64,000 nucleotides of DNA from Mesorhizobium shangrilense (GCF_040537815.1 NZ_JBEWSZ010000004.1:62001-126000); one strand, 5' to 3'; positions 54,033 to 63,177 are shown, counted from the first letter of the stretch. The notes: generated from the sequence alone by a model not told the origin. Numbers and translations: made by a program.

Positions 54033-55523
54033 ATGAGCGAACTCAGCCACAAGGACTGGATCGGCAAAGCGTCCGCGATCCATTTTCGCGACAGGGCGTT
54101 CATCGACGGCAAGACGGTTGCGGCGCGTTCAGGCCGAACCTTCGCCAGCGTCAATCCGGCAACCGGCGAAGTGCTGGCCGAGGTGGCGTCCTGCGGCGAG
54201 GAAGACATCGATCTCGCCGTTACCGCCGCACGGCGCAGCTTCAACGCCGGCGTCTGGTCACGCACCAGCCCGGCGCACCGCAAGGAGGTGTTGCTGCGGC
54301 TGGCGCAGCTCCTGCGCGAAAACCTGCATGAACTGGCCCTGCTTGAATCGCTCGACATGGGCAAGCTCGTCGGGGATGCCGCCACGGTCGACGTTCCCGG
54401 CTCGGCCGCGATCTTCCAGTGGTATGGCGAGGCCATCGACAAGATCTATGGCGAAGTGGCGCCGACCGGTGAAGGCGATCTGGTGTTGGTGCGGCGCGAG
54501 CCGCTTGGCGTGGTCGGCGCGGTGGTGCCGTGGAATTTCCCGCTCGACATGGCGACCTGGAAGTGCGCGCCCGCGCTGGCGGCGGGCAATTCGGTGGTGC
54601 TGAAACCAGCCGAGCAGTCGCCTTTGTCGGCGCTCCGGCTGGCGGAACTGGCGATGGAAGCGGGCCTGCCGGCTGGCGTGCTCAATGTGGTGCCGGGCCT
54701 CGGCGAAACCGCCGGCCAGGCGCTCGGCCGCCATATGGATGTGGATTGCCTTGCCTTCACCGGTTCGACAGCCGTCGGCAAGATGTTCCTGCAGTATTCC
54801 GGCCAGTCGAACATGAAGCAGGTCTGGCTGGAAACCGGCGGCAAGAGCCCCAACCTTGTCTTTGCCGATTGCAGCGATCTCGATGCGGCGGCCGATATGG
54901 CGGCCTTCGGCATCTTCTTCAACCAGGGCGAGGTCTGTTCGGCCAATTCACGTTTGCTCGTACAACGCGGCATCAAGGATGCTCTCGTGGACAGGCTGGT
55001 GCGACGTGCGGCGGCCATGCAACCCGGCGACCCGCTCGATCCGGCTTCGAAAATGGGCGCGATGGTCGATGCCCGCCACGCGGCCAATGTCATGCGGTTC
55101 GTCGAGGCTGGCAAGAAAACCGCGCGCCTGGTTGCGGGCGGAGATCTGGTCACGGTCAACGGGCGCGGCAGCTTTGTCCAGCCCACCATCTTCGACGATG
55201 TGGCGCCTGCCGATATGATTGCCCGCGACGAGATATTCGGTCCGGTACTGTCGGTCATCGCCTTCGACGACGAGGCGGAGGCGATCCGTATCGCCAATGA
55301 CAGCCCATACGGGCTGGCAGCATCGCTGTGGACCGACAGCCTGTCGCGCGCGCACCGTATCGCCGGCCGGCTCCATGCCGGCACCGTTTCCGTCAACACG
55401 GTCGACGCGCTGAGCCCGATGACGCCGTTCGGCGGCTTCAAGCAATCCGGCTTCGGCCGCGACCTGTCGCTGCATGCGCTCGACAAGTACACCGCGCTTA
55501 AAACGACATGGATCAAATACTGA
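54033..55523 (+). CDS. Aldehyde dehydrogenase, PuuC-like
   Basis: A 496-residue aldehyde dehydrogenase: VPWNFPLDMATWK, cofactor loop FTGSTAVGK, Glu in LETGGKSPN, catalytic Cys in NQGEVCSANSR, and FGGFKQSGFGRD. Overall it resembles gamma-glutamyl-gamma-aminobutyraldehyde dehydrogenase (PuuC). The ATG at 54033 has GGGGA at a suitable distance, while an ATG at 54024 would be too close. It likely oxidises the aldehyde released by amine cleavage. Confidence 0.92.
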   Translation: MSELSHKDWIGKASAIHFRDRAFIDGKTVAARSGRTFASVNPATGEVLAEVASCGEEDIDLAVTAARRSFNAGVWSRTSPAHRKEVLLRLAQLLRENLHELALLESLDMGKLVGDAATVDVPGSAAIFQWYGEAIDKIYGEVAPTGEGDLVLVRREPLGVVGAVVPWNFPLDMATWKCAPALAAGNSVVLKPAEQSPLSALRLAELAMEAGLPAGVLNVVPGLGETAGQALGRHMDVDCLAFTGSTAVGKMFLQYSGQSNMKQVWLETGGKSPNLVFADCSDLDAAADMAAFGIFFNQGEVCSANSRLLVQRGIKDALVDRLVRRAAAMQPGDPLDPASKMGAMVDARHAANVMRFVEAGKKTARLVAGGDLVTVNGRGSFVQPTIFDDVAPADMIARDEIFGPVLSVIAFDDEAEAIRIANDSPYGLAASLWTDSLSRAHRIAGRLHAGTVSVNTVDALSPMTPFGGFKQSGFGRDLSLHALDKYTALKTTWIKY

Positions 55524-55572
55524 TGGGCGCCAAGGCTTGATCGAAGCACCCAAACCGGCAACATAGCCAGCC

Positions 55573-56508
55573 ATGCCGCTACGCTTCACCCTCCGACAGC
55601 TGGAATATTTCGTCGCCGTTGGCGAGGCCGGCTCCATCGCCAAGGCGGCCGAACAGGTCAATGTCTCGCCGCCGTCGATTTCGGCCTCCATCGCCCAGCT
55701 GGAAACCGAGTTCGGCGTCCAGCTTTTTGTCCGCAAGCATTCGCACGGGCTCTCGCTCACGGCTGGCGGCCGCGTCTTCCTGAAGGAAGCCGCCCGGCTG
55801 CTCAACGATGCCGACGCCTTGCACGACGTCGCCGGCGACTTTGCGGAAAAAGTACGCGGCCCGCTGGCAGTGGGATGCCTGCTGACATTCGCGCAGATTG
55901 TGCTGCCGGCCCTGCGCATGCGGTTCGAGCGCGCTCATCCTGATGTGCGCGTGCGGCAGTTCGAGCGCAATCAGGGGCAATTGCTCGAGATGCTGCAGCG
56001 CGGCGAAATCGACCTTGCGCTGACATACGATCTCGAACTGTCGCAGGACATGACCTTCGAGCCGCTGATGCTTGTGCCGGCCTATGTCATGCTGCCGGCG
56101 GGGCATCGCTTCGCGGCAAAGGCGTCGATCACGACGGAGGAATTGGCCGACGAGCCGATGGTGTTGCTCGACTTGCCGTTCAGTCGCGAATATTTCCTGT
56201 CGGCGTTCCACCAGCGGGGAATCCGGCCCAACATAGCCGAGCGTACCGGCGACATCGCGGTCATGCGCTCGATGGTAGCGAACGGCTTCGGCTACGGCAT
56301 CGCCAATATGCGGCCGCTCAACACGCTGGCGCCGGATGGCAAGCCGCTTGTCTTTGTGCCGCTGGACGGCGACCTGCGGCCCTTGACCATGGGCGTCGCC
56401 TTGCCCAACTCCGAGCATCGCACGCAAACCGTCCAGGCGTTCATCGAACATTGCCGCCATTTTGTGGTCGAGCAAGGCGTGTTCGGCGCCGAGCGGGCAG
56501 TCGGCTAA
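55573..56508 (+). CDS. LysR-type transcriptional regulator
   Basis: A 311-residue LysR protein: FTLRQLEYFVAVGEAGSIAKAAEQVNVSPPSISASIAQLE region at residues 5-45 (helix-turn-helix) and a full effector domain. It ends four bases inside the convergent argE-like gene. It is in the middle of the amine cluster and probably controls it; three CTAATC half-sites occur at 57772-57804 before the TMADH-like gene. Confidence 0.9.
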   Translation: MPLRFTLRQLEYFVAVGEAGSIAKAAEQVNVSPPSISASIAQLETEFGVQLFVRKHSHGLSLTAGGRVFLKEAARLLNDADALHDVAGDFAEKVRGPLAVGCLLTFAQIVLPALRMRFERAHPDVRVRQFERNQGQLLEMLQRGEIDLALTYDLELSQDMTFEPLMLVPAYVMLPAGHRFAAKASITTEELADEPMVLLDLPFSREYFLSAFHQRGIRPNIAERTGDIAVMRSMVANGFGYGIANMRPLNTLAPDGKPLVFVPLDGDLRPLTMGVALPNSEHRTQTVQAFIEHCRHFVVEQGVFGAERAVG

Positions 56509-57680
56509 AGAAATTTCTTTTCAGTGAAGCGGTGGTCGGCAAGCCGCTTCAGCAATTTTTCCAGCATGTCGTCGCAGCGGCGCATCTGCTCGACGCTGAC
56601 GAATTCGTCCGGCTTGTGCCCTTGCGCCATCGAACCCGGTCCGCACACGACTGTCGGCGTGCCGAGATCGCGGCTGAACAGGCCGCCCTCGGTGCCGAAG
56701 GCAACCTTGATGGTGTCGTTGGCGCCGGTCAGCGATTTGACGAAAGCGACGGCTTGCGAACTGACCGGGGTATCCAGGCCGGGATAGGTGTTGGTGACGT
56801 CGATGTCGATCGCCGCTTCGGGCGCGATGGTAGAGGCTTCGACGGCGACGCGCACGGCCTCGGCGCGCAGGCGCTCGAGAATCCCGTGCGGGTCGTCGGC
56901 CGCGACATTGCGGATCTCGAAGTCGATATGGCAGAGGTTCGGCACGATGTTCAGTGCCACGCCGGCGTTCATCCTGCCGACATGGACGGTTGTGTAGGCA
57001 ATGTCGTAGTCGCCGTCGCGGGCGCCATCACGCGCCAGCCGATCCTGCTCCCGGCGCAAGGCGGCGACGAAGTCGCAGCCGAGATGGATGGCGTTGAGGG
57101 CCAGCGGGGCCAGCGCCGAATGGCCTTCGCGTCCCTTGCAGATGGCGCGTGCGGCAAGCTTGCCCTTGTGACCCGTCGCCACCCGCATGTCGGTCGGCTC
57201 GCCGACGATACACAGCAACGGCCGCTGCGGGGCTGCCCGCAGCATGTCGACCAGGCTGCGCACACCGATGCAGCCGATCTCCTCGTCGTAGGAGAGCGCC
57301 AGGTGCAATGGCGTCCGCAGCGGCATTTTCGAGGCCCTGAGACACGCGGCGAGGGCACAGGCGACGAAGCCCTTCATGTCGGCTGCACCGCGTCCGTAAA
57401 GCTTGCCGTCGCGCTCGGTCATCTCGAAGGGCGGCAGCGTCCAGTTCTGCCCATCGACGGGAACGACGTCGGTGTGGCCGGACAGCATGATGCCGGAAGC
57501 GTCGGTCGGTCCGATGGTGGCAAAGAGATTGGCCTTGTGGCCATCCTCGCTTCGGATGAGCTGGCAAGCAATGCCATGCTCGTCGAGCATATCGGCCACA
57601 AAGCCGATAAGGTCGAGGTTCGAGTCGCGGCTCACCGTCGGGAAGGCGATCAGCTTTTCCAGGATACGAATGCTGTCCAT
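56505..57680 (-). CDS. M20-family deacylase, acetylornithine-deacetylase-like
   Basis: A 391-residue zinc peptidase/deacylase. SGHTDVVPVDG gives His and Asp, RGAADMKGF gives the bridging Asp, YDEEIGCIG gives the catalytic Glu pair, and GEPTDMRV and MAQGHKPDE complete the site. It matches the ArgE branch that removes an acyl group from an amino acid nitrogen. The place in an amine/transport cluster, away from arginine genes, suggests another N-acyl substrate. Confidence 0.88.
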   Translation of the reverse strand: MDSIRILEKLIAFPTVSRDSNLDLIGFVADMLDEHGIACQLIRSEDGHKANLFATIGPTDASGIMLSGHTDVVPVDGQNWTLPPFEMTERDGKLYGRGAADMKGFVACALAACLRASKMPLRTPLHLALSYDEEIGCIGVRSLVDMLRAAPQRPLLCIVGEPTDMRVATGHKGKLAARAICKGREGHSALAPLALNAIHLGCDFVAALRREQDRLARDGARDGDYDIAYTTVHVGRMNAGVALNIVPNLCHIDFEIRNVAADDPHGILERLRAEAVRVAVEASTIAPEAAIDIDVTNTYPGLDTPVSSQAVAFVKSLTGANDTIKVAFGTEGGLFSRDLGTPTVVCGPGSMAQGHKPDEFVSVEQMRRCDDMLEKLLKRLADHRFTEKKFL

Positions 57681-57771
57681 GCGTCTATGTCTCGTTGCCC
57701 GTGCGCGCTATCTAGCATCGCCCGGTGGCGGCCTTGAAGTCGCATTTGGCTCTGCCGGGATTCACCGGATG

Positions 57772-57804
57772 CTAATCCAGCCCGATTAGGCGCGCCCTAA
57801 TCGG
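57772..57804. promoter_or_regulatory. Three CTAATC/GATTAG half-sites in the argE-like/TMADH-like promoter
   Basis: CTAATC at 57772-57777, GATTAG at 57784-57789 and CTAATC at 57797-57802 alternate in orientation. The right pair extends to a perfect 9-base inverted repeat (CCGATTAGG-n5-CCTAATCGG, 57782-57804). This is the shape of a LysR recognition plus activation site between divergent genes. Confidence 0.55.
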
Positions 57805-57950
57805 CACAGAAGAAATCTGTAGTTTTCCCGCGCGTGCCGCAACTTATGAGTAGGTTCACGGCATCTACCCACTGGGCAGACCGGCTTGCGCCATGGCTCA
57901 ACACCATGAACGCGTATGCCGCGATGCGACGCTGGCAGGAAGGAAGCACC

Positions 57951-60020
57951 ATGCGCGATCCACGCTACGACATTCTGTTCGAGCCCGTGAAGATTGGTCC
58001 GGTGACCGCCAAGAACCGCTTCTATCAGGTTCCGCATTGCAATGGCGGTGGCTACCGCGATCCATCCGCCGCGGCCGAGATGCGCCGCATCAAGTCGGAA
58101 GGCGGTTGGGGCGTCATCTTCACCGAGCAGACCGAGATGCACCATACCTCGGAGATCACGCCCTTCATCGAGCTCCGGCTGTGGGACGACGCCGATGTCC
58201 CGGCACTGGCCAGGATGGCCAAGGCCATGCACCAGCATGGCGCGCTGGCCGGCATCCAGCTGGCCTATTCAGGCATCAACGGACCGAACCTCTACACCAA
58301 GGAAGTGCCCCGCGGACCCTCGGCCTTGCCGATCCGGACCTTCACCAACGATCCGGTTCAGGCGCGCGCCATGGACAAGCAGGATATCCGCGACCTGCGC
58401 CGCTGGCACCGCAACGCCTTCAAACGTGCCAGGCTGGCGGGCTTCGATCTGGTGTGCCTCTACGGCGCGCATGGCTTCGGCATCATCCAGCACTTCCTGT
58501 CCACCGCCACCAACCAGCGCAGCGACGAATATGGCGGCTCGCTGGAAAATCGCTCACGGCTGATGCGTGAGCTGATCGAAGAAGGCAGGGATGCCATCGG
58601 CGACACGTGCGGGCTGACGCTGCGGCTATCACTGGACGAGATGATCGGCGAGCTTGGCTTCGCCAATTCCGAAGTGCGCGACATGATCGAGATGCACGCC
58701 GACCTGCCCGACCTCTGGGATCTGGCGCATGGCGCGTGGGAGGACTGTTCCGGACCGTCGCGCTTCAAGGAGGAGGCTGCGCAGGAAAGCCTCGTATCCG
58801 GCATCAAGAAGCTGACCTCGAAGCCGGTCGTTGGCGTCGGCCGCTTCACGTCGCCAGATGTGATGGTGAAGATGATCAAGTCCGGTACGCTTGATTTCAT
58901 CGGCTGCGCGCGTCCGTCGATTGCCGATCCCTTCCTGCCGAAGAAGGTGGAGGAGGGGCGGATCGAGGACATTCGCGAGTGCATCGGCTGTAACATCTGC
59001 ATTACCGGCGACATGACCATGTCGATCTCGCGCTGCACGCAGAACCCGACCTTCATGGAGGAGTGGCGCAAGGGCTGGCATCCGGAAAGGATGCAGGCCA
59101 AGGGCGACAGCGAGAGCGTGCTGGTCGTCGGCGCCGGCCCGGCTGGGCTGGAGGCCGCCCGTGCGCTTGGCCTGCGCGGCTATCAGGTGGCCATCGCCGA
59201 GGCCGGCACCGAACTTGGCGGACGCGTGGCGCGCGAATGCCGCTTGCCGGGCCTTTCGGCATGGGGTCGGGTGCGCGACTATCGCCAGTACCAGCTCAGC
59301 CAGATGTCCAATGTCGATGTCTATTTCGAAAGCCGGTTGTCCGCCGAGGACATACTGGCCTACGGCTTTCAAAACATTGCGCTTGCCACCGGCTCGACGT
59401 GGCGCCGCGACGGCGTGGCGCGCGCGCATGTCGTGCCGATGCCGGTCGACCCGGCGATGGCGGTCTACACGCCGGACGATTTGATGGGCGGCAATGTGCC
59501 GTCCGGCAATGTCGTGCTGTTCGACGATGACCATTACTACATGGGTGGGGTGCTGGCCGAGCTGATGGCGCGCCAGGGCGCGAACGTGACTTTGGTGACG
59601 CCATCCGCCTATGTGTCAGACTGGACGCGCAACACGCTGGAGCAGGGCGCCATCCATCGCCGGCTGGCCGGGCTCGGCGTCGAGATCGTGCTGAACCGGA
59701 CCGTGACGCGCATTGTGCCGGGAGGTGTCGCCACTGCCTGTGCCTATACGAGCGCCCGGCACAACATCGCCGCGGACGCTGTCGTGCTGGTGACGTCGCG
59801 CCAGCAGGACGATGGTGTCTGGCACGAATTGAAGGCGCGGCGGGACGAGTGGGCCGACAGCGGAATTCGCTCGATCAAGGTCATCGGCGACGCCGAGGCG
59901 CCGGGCCCGATTGCCTGGGCAACTTACGCCGGCCATCGCTTTGCCCGCGAGCTGGATGAAGCCGATATCGGCGATGCACTGCCCTTCCGTCGCGAGGTCA
60001 CGGCGTTGGCCGCGGAATAG
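57951..60020 (+). CDS. Trimethylamine-dehydrogenase-like iron-sulfur flavoprotein
   Basis: A 689-residue protein in three parts: an FMN TIM barrel (1-340), a 4Fe-4S site (CIGCNIC with Cys344, 347, 350 and Cys362) and an FAD/ADP-binding C-terminal half (VLVVGAGPAGLEAARAL). It aligns without gaps to methylotroph TMADH from residue 2 through 60. Cys30 in NRFYQVPHCNGGG, which carries the covalent 6-S-cysteinyl FMN, is kept, as are Tyr-Gly-Ala-His and the Trp-Asp of the active site. Tyr60 of TMADH is Gln60 here, as in dimethylamine dehydrogenase, and Trp355 is gone. So oxidative N-dealkylation is likely, but trimethylamine is not the expected substrate. The start at 57951 has AGGAAGG upstream. Confidence 0.9.
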   Translation: MRDPRYDILFEPVKIGPVTAKNRFYQVPHCNGGGYRDPSAAAEMRRIKSEGGWGVIFTEQTEMHHTSEITPFIELRLWDDADVPALARMAKAMHQHGALAGIQLAYSGINGPNLYTKEVPRGPSALPIRTFTNDPVQARAMDKQDIRDLRRWHRNAFKRARLAGFDLVCLYGAHGFGIIQHFLSTATNQRSDEYGGSLENRSRLMRELIEEGRDAIGDTCGLTLRLSLDEMIGELGFANSEVRDMIEMHADLPDLWDLAHGAWEDCSGPSRFKEEAAQESLVSGIKKLTSKPVVGVGRFTSPDVMVKMIKSGTLDFIGCARPSIADPFLPKKVEEGRIEDIRECIGCNICITGDMTMSISRCTQNPTFMEEWRKGWHPERMQAKGDSESVLVVGAGPAGLEAARALGLRGYQVAIAEAGTELGGRVARECRLPGLSAWGRVRDYRQYQLSQMSNVDVYFESRLSAEDILAYGFQNIALATGSTWRRDGVARAHVVPMPVDPAMAVYTPDDLMGGNVPSGNVVLFDDDHYYMGGVLAELMARQGANVTLVTPSAYVSDWTRNTLEQGAIHRRLAGLGVEIVLNRTVTRIVPGGVATACAYTSARHNIAADAVVLVTSRQQDDGVWHELKARRDEWADSGIRSIKVIGDAEAPGPIAWATYAGHRFARELDEADIGDALPFRREVTALAAE

Positions 60021-60224
60021 GCTCAAGGCGCGAATAAAGTGAAGCCATTCATGCTTTCCGTTGCCCAGCGTTCGCTCGTCGACGGGGCACCGCGCGTCGC
60101 GGCCCAGAAGGGCCCGACCGCTCGAATGCCAGGCGTTAGCCGATCTTGTTCTTGGCGATCGCGTCTCCCCGCCACAGAGCGCAAGTTCGATAGTTTCGTA
60201 AAGTCATTGGAGAATGGCCACGGA

Positions 60225-61346
60225 CTAAACAATTCCCCATGCCCGAAACCTTCCCCTCCCTGTCATCTCGCGCAGGCCGAGCTCTCCGACGAGGTTGAGC
60301 GCTCCCTGTTTTGTCACCTTTAGCCTGTCCTGGATCATGCCAGTGGAGACGAGCGGCCGCGAGAGCACCAGCTCGACCAGACCTGGAAGCTTCGAGTTGG
60401 CACGGCGCTCGCGCAGCCGCCGCTCCAACTGGTTTTTGGCCAGCACCAGCCGATCGTGCTCCTTCAGTCCGGCCAGCGCCGCCTCGTGAATGGTATCAAG
60501 GAACGCCAGCAGCCGATCGGAACAACTGCGCGCCCGCCGCCGCTCCCGCGGAATGTTTTTGGCGCCAACGTGCAGGCAGGCGAGATGGTTGGCGGTCAGA
60601 CCCGTCTGCCGCAACAGCGCGGCGACGAGCAGTGACCCGAGCCAGGCGCCATGCTGCAGCACCTCGATGTTTTGCCAGGCGTCGAGCAGCAACGCCGCGC
60701 GCAGGGCGACCGGCAGATCGCGTGTCCCAGCATTCACGGCCAGCCATTCGGCCAGCCGTTCTTCTTCATTCCAGTCGAGATCGTAGATCAGGTCCGGCCG
60801 GTCGGCTGGGCGCGCCACTTTCGCCCGCACGTCGACGCCGCTGAGGAGCTTTGATGAGCGTGCCAGGACAGCATCGATCTCGGCAAATTCTTCTGCCAGC
60901 AGATCGTCCTCAACGTCATCCCGACCGTCGGCTTCAAAAGAGCTGGCTCCAGCCCCCTCCCCTTCCCCCCTTTTTTGGTCCGCCACCACCGCCATGGCGC
61001 CGCCGCGACCGGTCAGCGCCAACAAACCGTCGCGGCCGAGCGCCCAGTCCTGATGCTGCGACAAAATTCGCCGGCGGGTTCGCAGCACCGCGTGCGCCCG
61101 GGTGAGCTCGTGGGTCGGTGTGCGGACGTCCATGTGGGCGTCGTGCAGGACAAGGTCCTCGAGATGGACGAGTTCGCCCTCGAGCCAGACCGCCGCCGCC
61201 GCATCGACAAAATGCTGGCGCTCGACAAAGCCGTCGCGGACCGGCGAACGAGCCAGCCGCTCGTCAAGGCGGGCCAAAGTCTCGGTCGCACGCGCAACCG
61301 GCCCGAGCAGGGTCTCCAGCGGCAATTCTCGAATCGCGTAAGCCAT
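60225..61346 (-). CDS. RHE_PE00001/DUF1612-family protein with C-terminal winged helix
   Basis: A 373-residue rhizobial protein. The body is helical (ETLARLDERLARS, then HLEDLVLHDAHMDVRTPTHE), with an acidic linker in the middle. The C-terminal 60 residues form a winged helix (RPLVSTGMIQDRLKVTKQGA). The family is common on repABC plasmids and near transferred regions; the function is unknown. ATG at 61346 is preferred to a GTG three codons upstream. The gene reads away from a 31-base palindrome. Confidence 0.8.
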   Translation of the reverse strand: MAYAIRELPLETLLGPVARATETLARLDERLARSPVRDGFVERQHFVDAAAAVWLEGELVHLEDLVLHDAHMDVRTPTHELTRAHAVLRTRRRILSQHQDWALGRDGLLALTGRGGAMAVVADQKRGEGEGAGASSFEADGRDDVEDDLLAEEFAEIDAVLARSSKLLSGVDVRAKVARPADRPDLIYDLDWNEEERLAEWLAVNAGTRDLPVALRAALLLDAWQNIEVLQHGAWLGSLLVAALLRQTGLTANHLACLHVGAKNIPRERRRARSCSDRLLAFLDTIHEAALAGLKEHDRLVLAKNQLERRLRERRANSKLPGLVELVLSRPLVSTGMIQDRLKVTKQGALNLVGELGLREMTGRGRFRAWGIV

Positions 61347-61429
61347 TGTTTTCACAATAGCTGATTTACCATAGTCAAGCTATCTCGATATTAAGTGGAC
61401 TTGAAGGGGATTTTCTCCGGCAGCTTTTT

Positions 61430-61460
61430 CACTATCGATAATGACCTCTTATCGATAGTG
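61430..61460. repeat. Perfect 12-7-12 inverted repeat, candidate recombinase or regulator site
   Basis: CACTATCGATAA, seven bases, then TTATCGATAGTG. The arms match perfectly. The size and spacing resemble the core sites of tyrosine recombinases (two arms around a 6-8 base crossover region), and a tyrosine recombinase gene begins 485 bases away. It lies 84 bases upstream of the DUF1612-type start and could instead be an operator. Confidence 0.6.
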
Positions 61461-61531
61461 ATGGATTAGCGGTGCAAAATCGCTAGAATCCATGCAAATC
61501 ACAGCCGCTAAGGCCCTGGAACCCGCTTCGA

Positions 61532-61948
61532 ATGGCCAGTCCGACGCCAATTCCGCCCCCTGCCCTCATCTCTTGCGACGAGGCCGGCTTTGCCGGCCCA
61601 AAACTGCTTGACGACCATCCGACATTGCAGGTGGCTGATGTCGTCGCCGGCGCCACCGCAGACGTCTTCCAGCACGTCGGGGAGGCACCTTATCGCGGTC
61701 TCCACCTTTGGGTCGGGGAACACCTGCACATGAACACCATGCTGTCGGACGACGATCTCATCGACGTCACCCGTATCGAGCCAAAGGTCGATTTGGCCGT
61801 GTTGCGAGAGCTGGCGTGTCGCGCCGACAAGGGTGAGGATCCGCTCGAAGGCATCGAAGACTTCTACGCGGCCGAATTTCGCCGAGCTGCTCCTGGGCAG
61901 CGCGGTCTGAAGAGGCTCCCCGCCGCATTTGCGAGGGATCAGCGATGA
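61532..61948 (+). pseudogene. DUF3800 protein with a large in-frame internal deletion
   Basis: The 138-residue frame begins ALISCDEAGFAGPKLL, the N-terminal Asp-Glu-x-Gly motif of DUF3800 proteins. It passes directly to DDHPTLQVADVVAGATADVF, the C-terminal QVAD motif that normally lies over 100 residues later. The middle of the RNase-H-like fold is missing, while the frame stays open. Its stop overlaps the recombinase ATG, so it may still be translated as a leader. I judge it non-functional. Confidence 0.6.
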
Positions 61949-63090
61949 CGAGTTCGGTTGCTGCGCGCGCCGAGGCGCTTGATGCGCTGGATTCGGTGCT
62001 GCCATTCGATCGCCGCGAGTTTCTGGCCGGTTTGCTGACAGACAGTGACGTCGAGACGCTGCGCCACCTGGCAAAGGAAGGCATTGGCGAGAATTCGCTA
62101 AGGGCACTGGCCTCGGACCTCGGCTACCTCGAGGCATGGTGCCAGGCCGCGACCGGCTCCCCCCTGCCCTGGCCTGCGCCGGAAGCTCTCTTGATCAAAT
62201 TCGTGGCGCATCATCTGTGGGATCCCGCCAAGCGCGAAGCCGATTCTTCTCATGGTATGCCGGATGAGGTGGCTACGGCACTAAAGTCGGCCGGGCTGCT
62301 GCGCATCGACGGACCGCATGCGCCCAACACCGTCCGACGGCGGCTATCAAGCTGGTCGACACTGACCGGGTGGCGTGGGCTGACAGGAAAATTCAATGCG
62401 CCGGGTCTACGCGGCGCCGTCAAACTTGCGGTGCGCGCCAGCGCCCGGCCGCGCGTGCGAAAGAGCAGGAAAGCTGTGACGGCCGACATTCTGGCCTCAC
62501 TGCTAAGGACGTGCGCCGGTGATCGCCTGGTTGACGTCCGCGACCGCGCCCTTTTGCTGACCGCCTTCGCCTCTGGCGGCCGGCGCCGCAGCGAGGTTTC
62601 GTCCTTGCGGTTCGAGCAGCTCATTGACGAGGACCCGGTGCCGGTCGATCCGAAAGAGCCGGACGGGCCGAAACTGCCCTGCACAAAAATCCAGCTCGGC
62701 CGCACGAAGACCACCGAAGCTGATGAAGACGCTATGGTGCTCCTGGTGGGCCGGCCGGTCACCGCGCTGCGGGAATGGCTAGAGGAAGCGAAAATCACCG
62801 AAGGTGCCGTGTTCCGCAGCATCGACCGCTGGGGCAATCTCGAACGTCGAGCAATGACCCCACAGGCCGTCAACTTGATCGTGAAGCGCCGGATTGCCGA
62901 GGCCGGCCTCGATCCGACGTTGTTTTCCGCCCATGGCCTGCGCTCCGGCTACCTGACCGAAACCGCCCGCCGCGGCATTCCCCTCATCGAAGCGATGCAG
63001 CAATCGCAGCATCGCTCTGTCAACCAGGCCTCCCGCTACTACAATGAAGTCGATCGCCAGCTGGGACGAGCGGCACGGGTGATTGTCTAG
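61945..63090 (+). CDS. Tyrosine recombinase (phage-integrase family)
   Basis: A 381-residue recombinase. An N-terminal core-binding domain (ENSLRALASDLGYLEAWCQA) precedes the catalytic domain. The catalytic set is Arg in FASGGRRRSEVSSLRF, Lys in GRTKTTEAD, His330 and Arg333 in SAHGLRSGYL, His356 in QSQHRS, and the nucleophile Tyr365 or Tyr366 in SRYYNEVD. All positions look intact. Size and position next to repC suggest a plasmid resolution or integration role. Confidence 0.9.
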   Translation: MTSSVAARAEALDALDSVLPFDRREFLAGLLTDSDVETLRHLAKEGIGENSLRALASDLGYLEAWCQAATGSPLPWPAPEALLIKFVAHHLWDPAKREADSSHGMPDEVATALKSAGLLRIDGPHAPNTVRRRLSSWSTLTGWRGLTGKFNAPGLRGAVKLAVRASARPRVRKSRKAVTADILASLLRTCAGDRLVDVRDRALLLTAFASGGRRRSEVSSLRFEQLIDEDPVPVDPKEPDGPKLPCTKIQLGRTKTTEADEDAMVLLVGRPVTALREWLEEAKITEGAVFRSIDRWGNLERRAMTPQAVNLIVKRRIAEAGLDPTLFSAHGLRSGYLTETARRGIPLIEAMQQSQHRSVNQASRYYNEVDRQLGRAARVIV

Positions 63091-63177
63091 CTTCCCTGTC
63101 GGCGATCGCTGCCAAGGGGCCGCGTGCCGAACCGCCACCCTTGGCAGCCCTGTTTGGATTTCCCACGACACGTATCC

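Noticed and set aside
60021..60224. Short open frames between the TMADH-like gene and the DUF1612-type gene
   Set aside because: No recognisable motif, no good ribosome site and no consistent coding signal on either strand.
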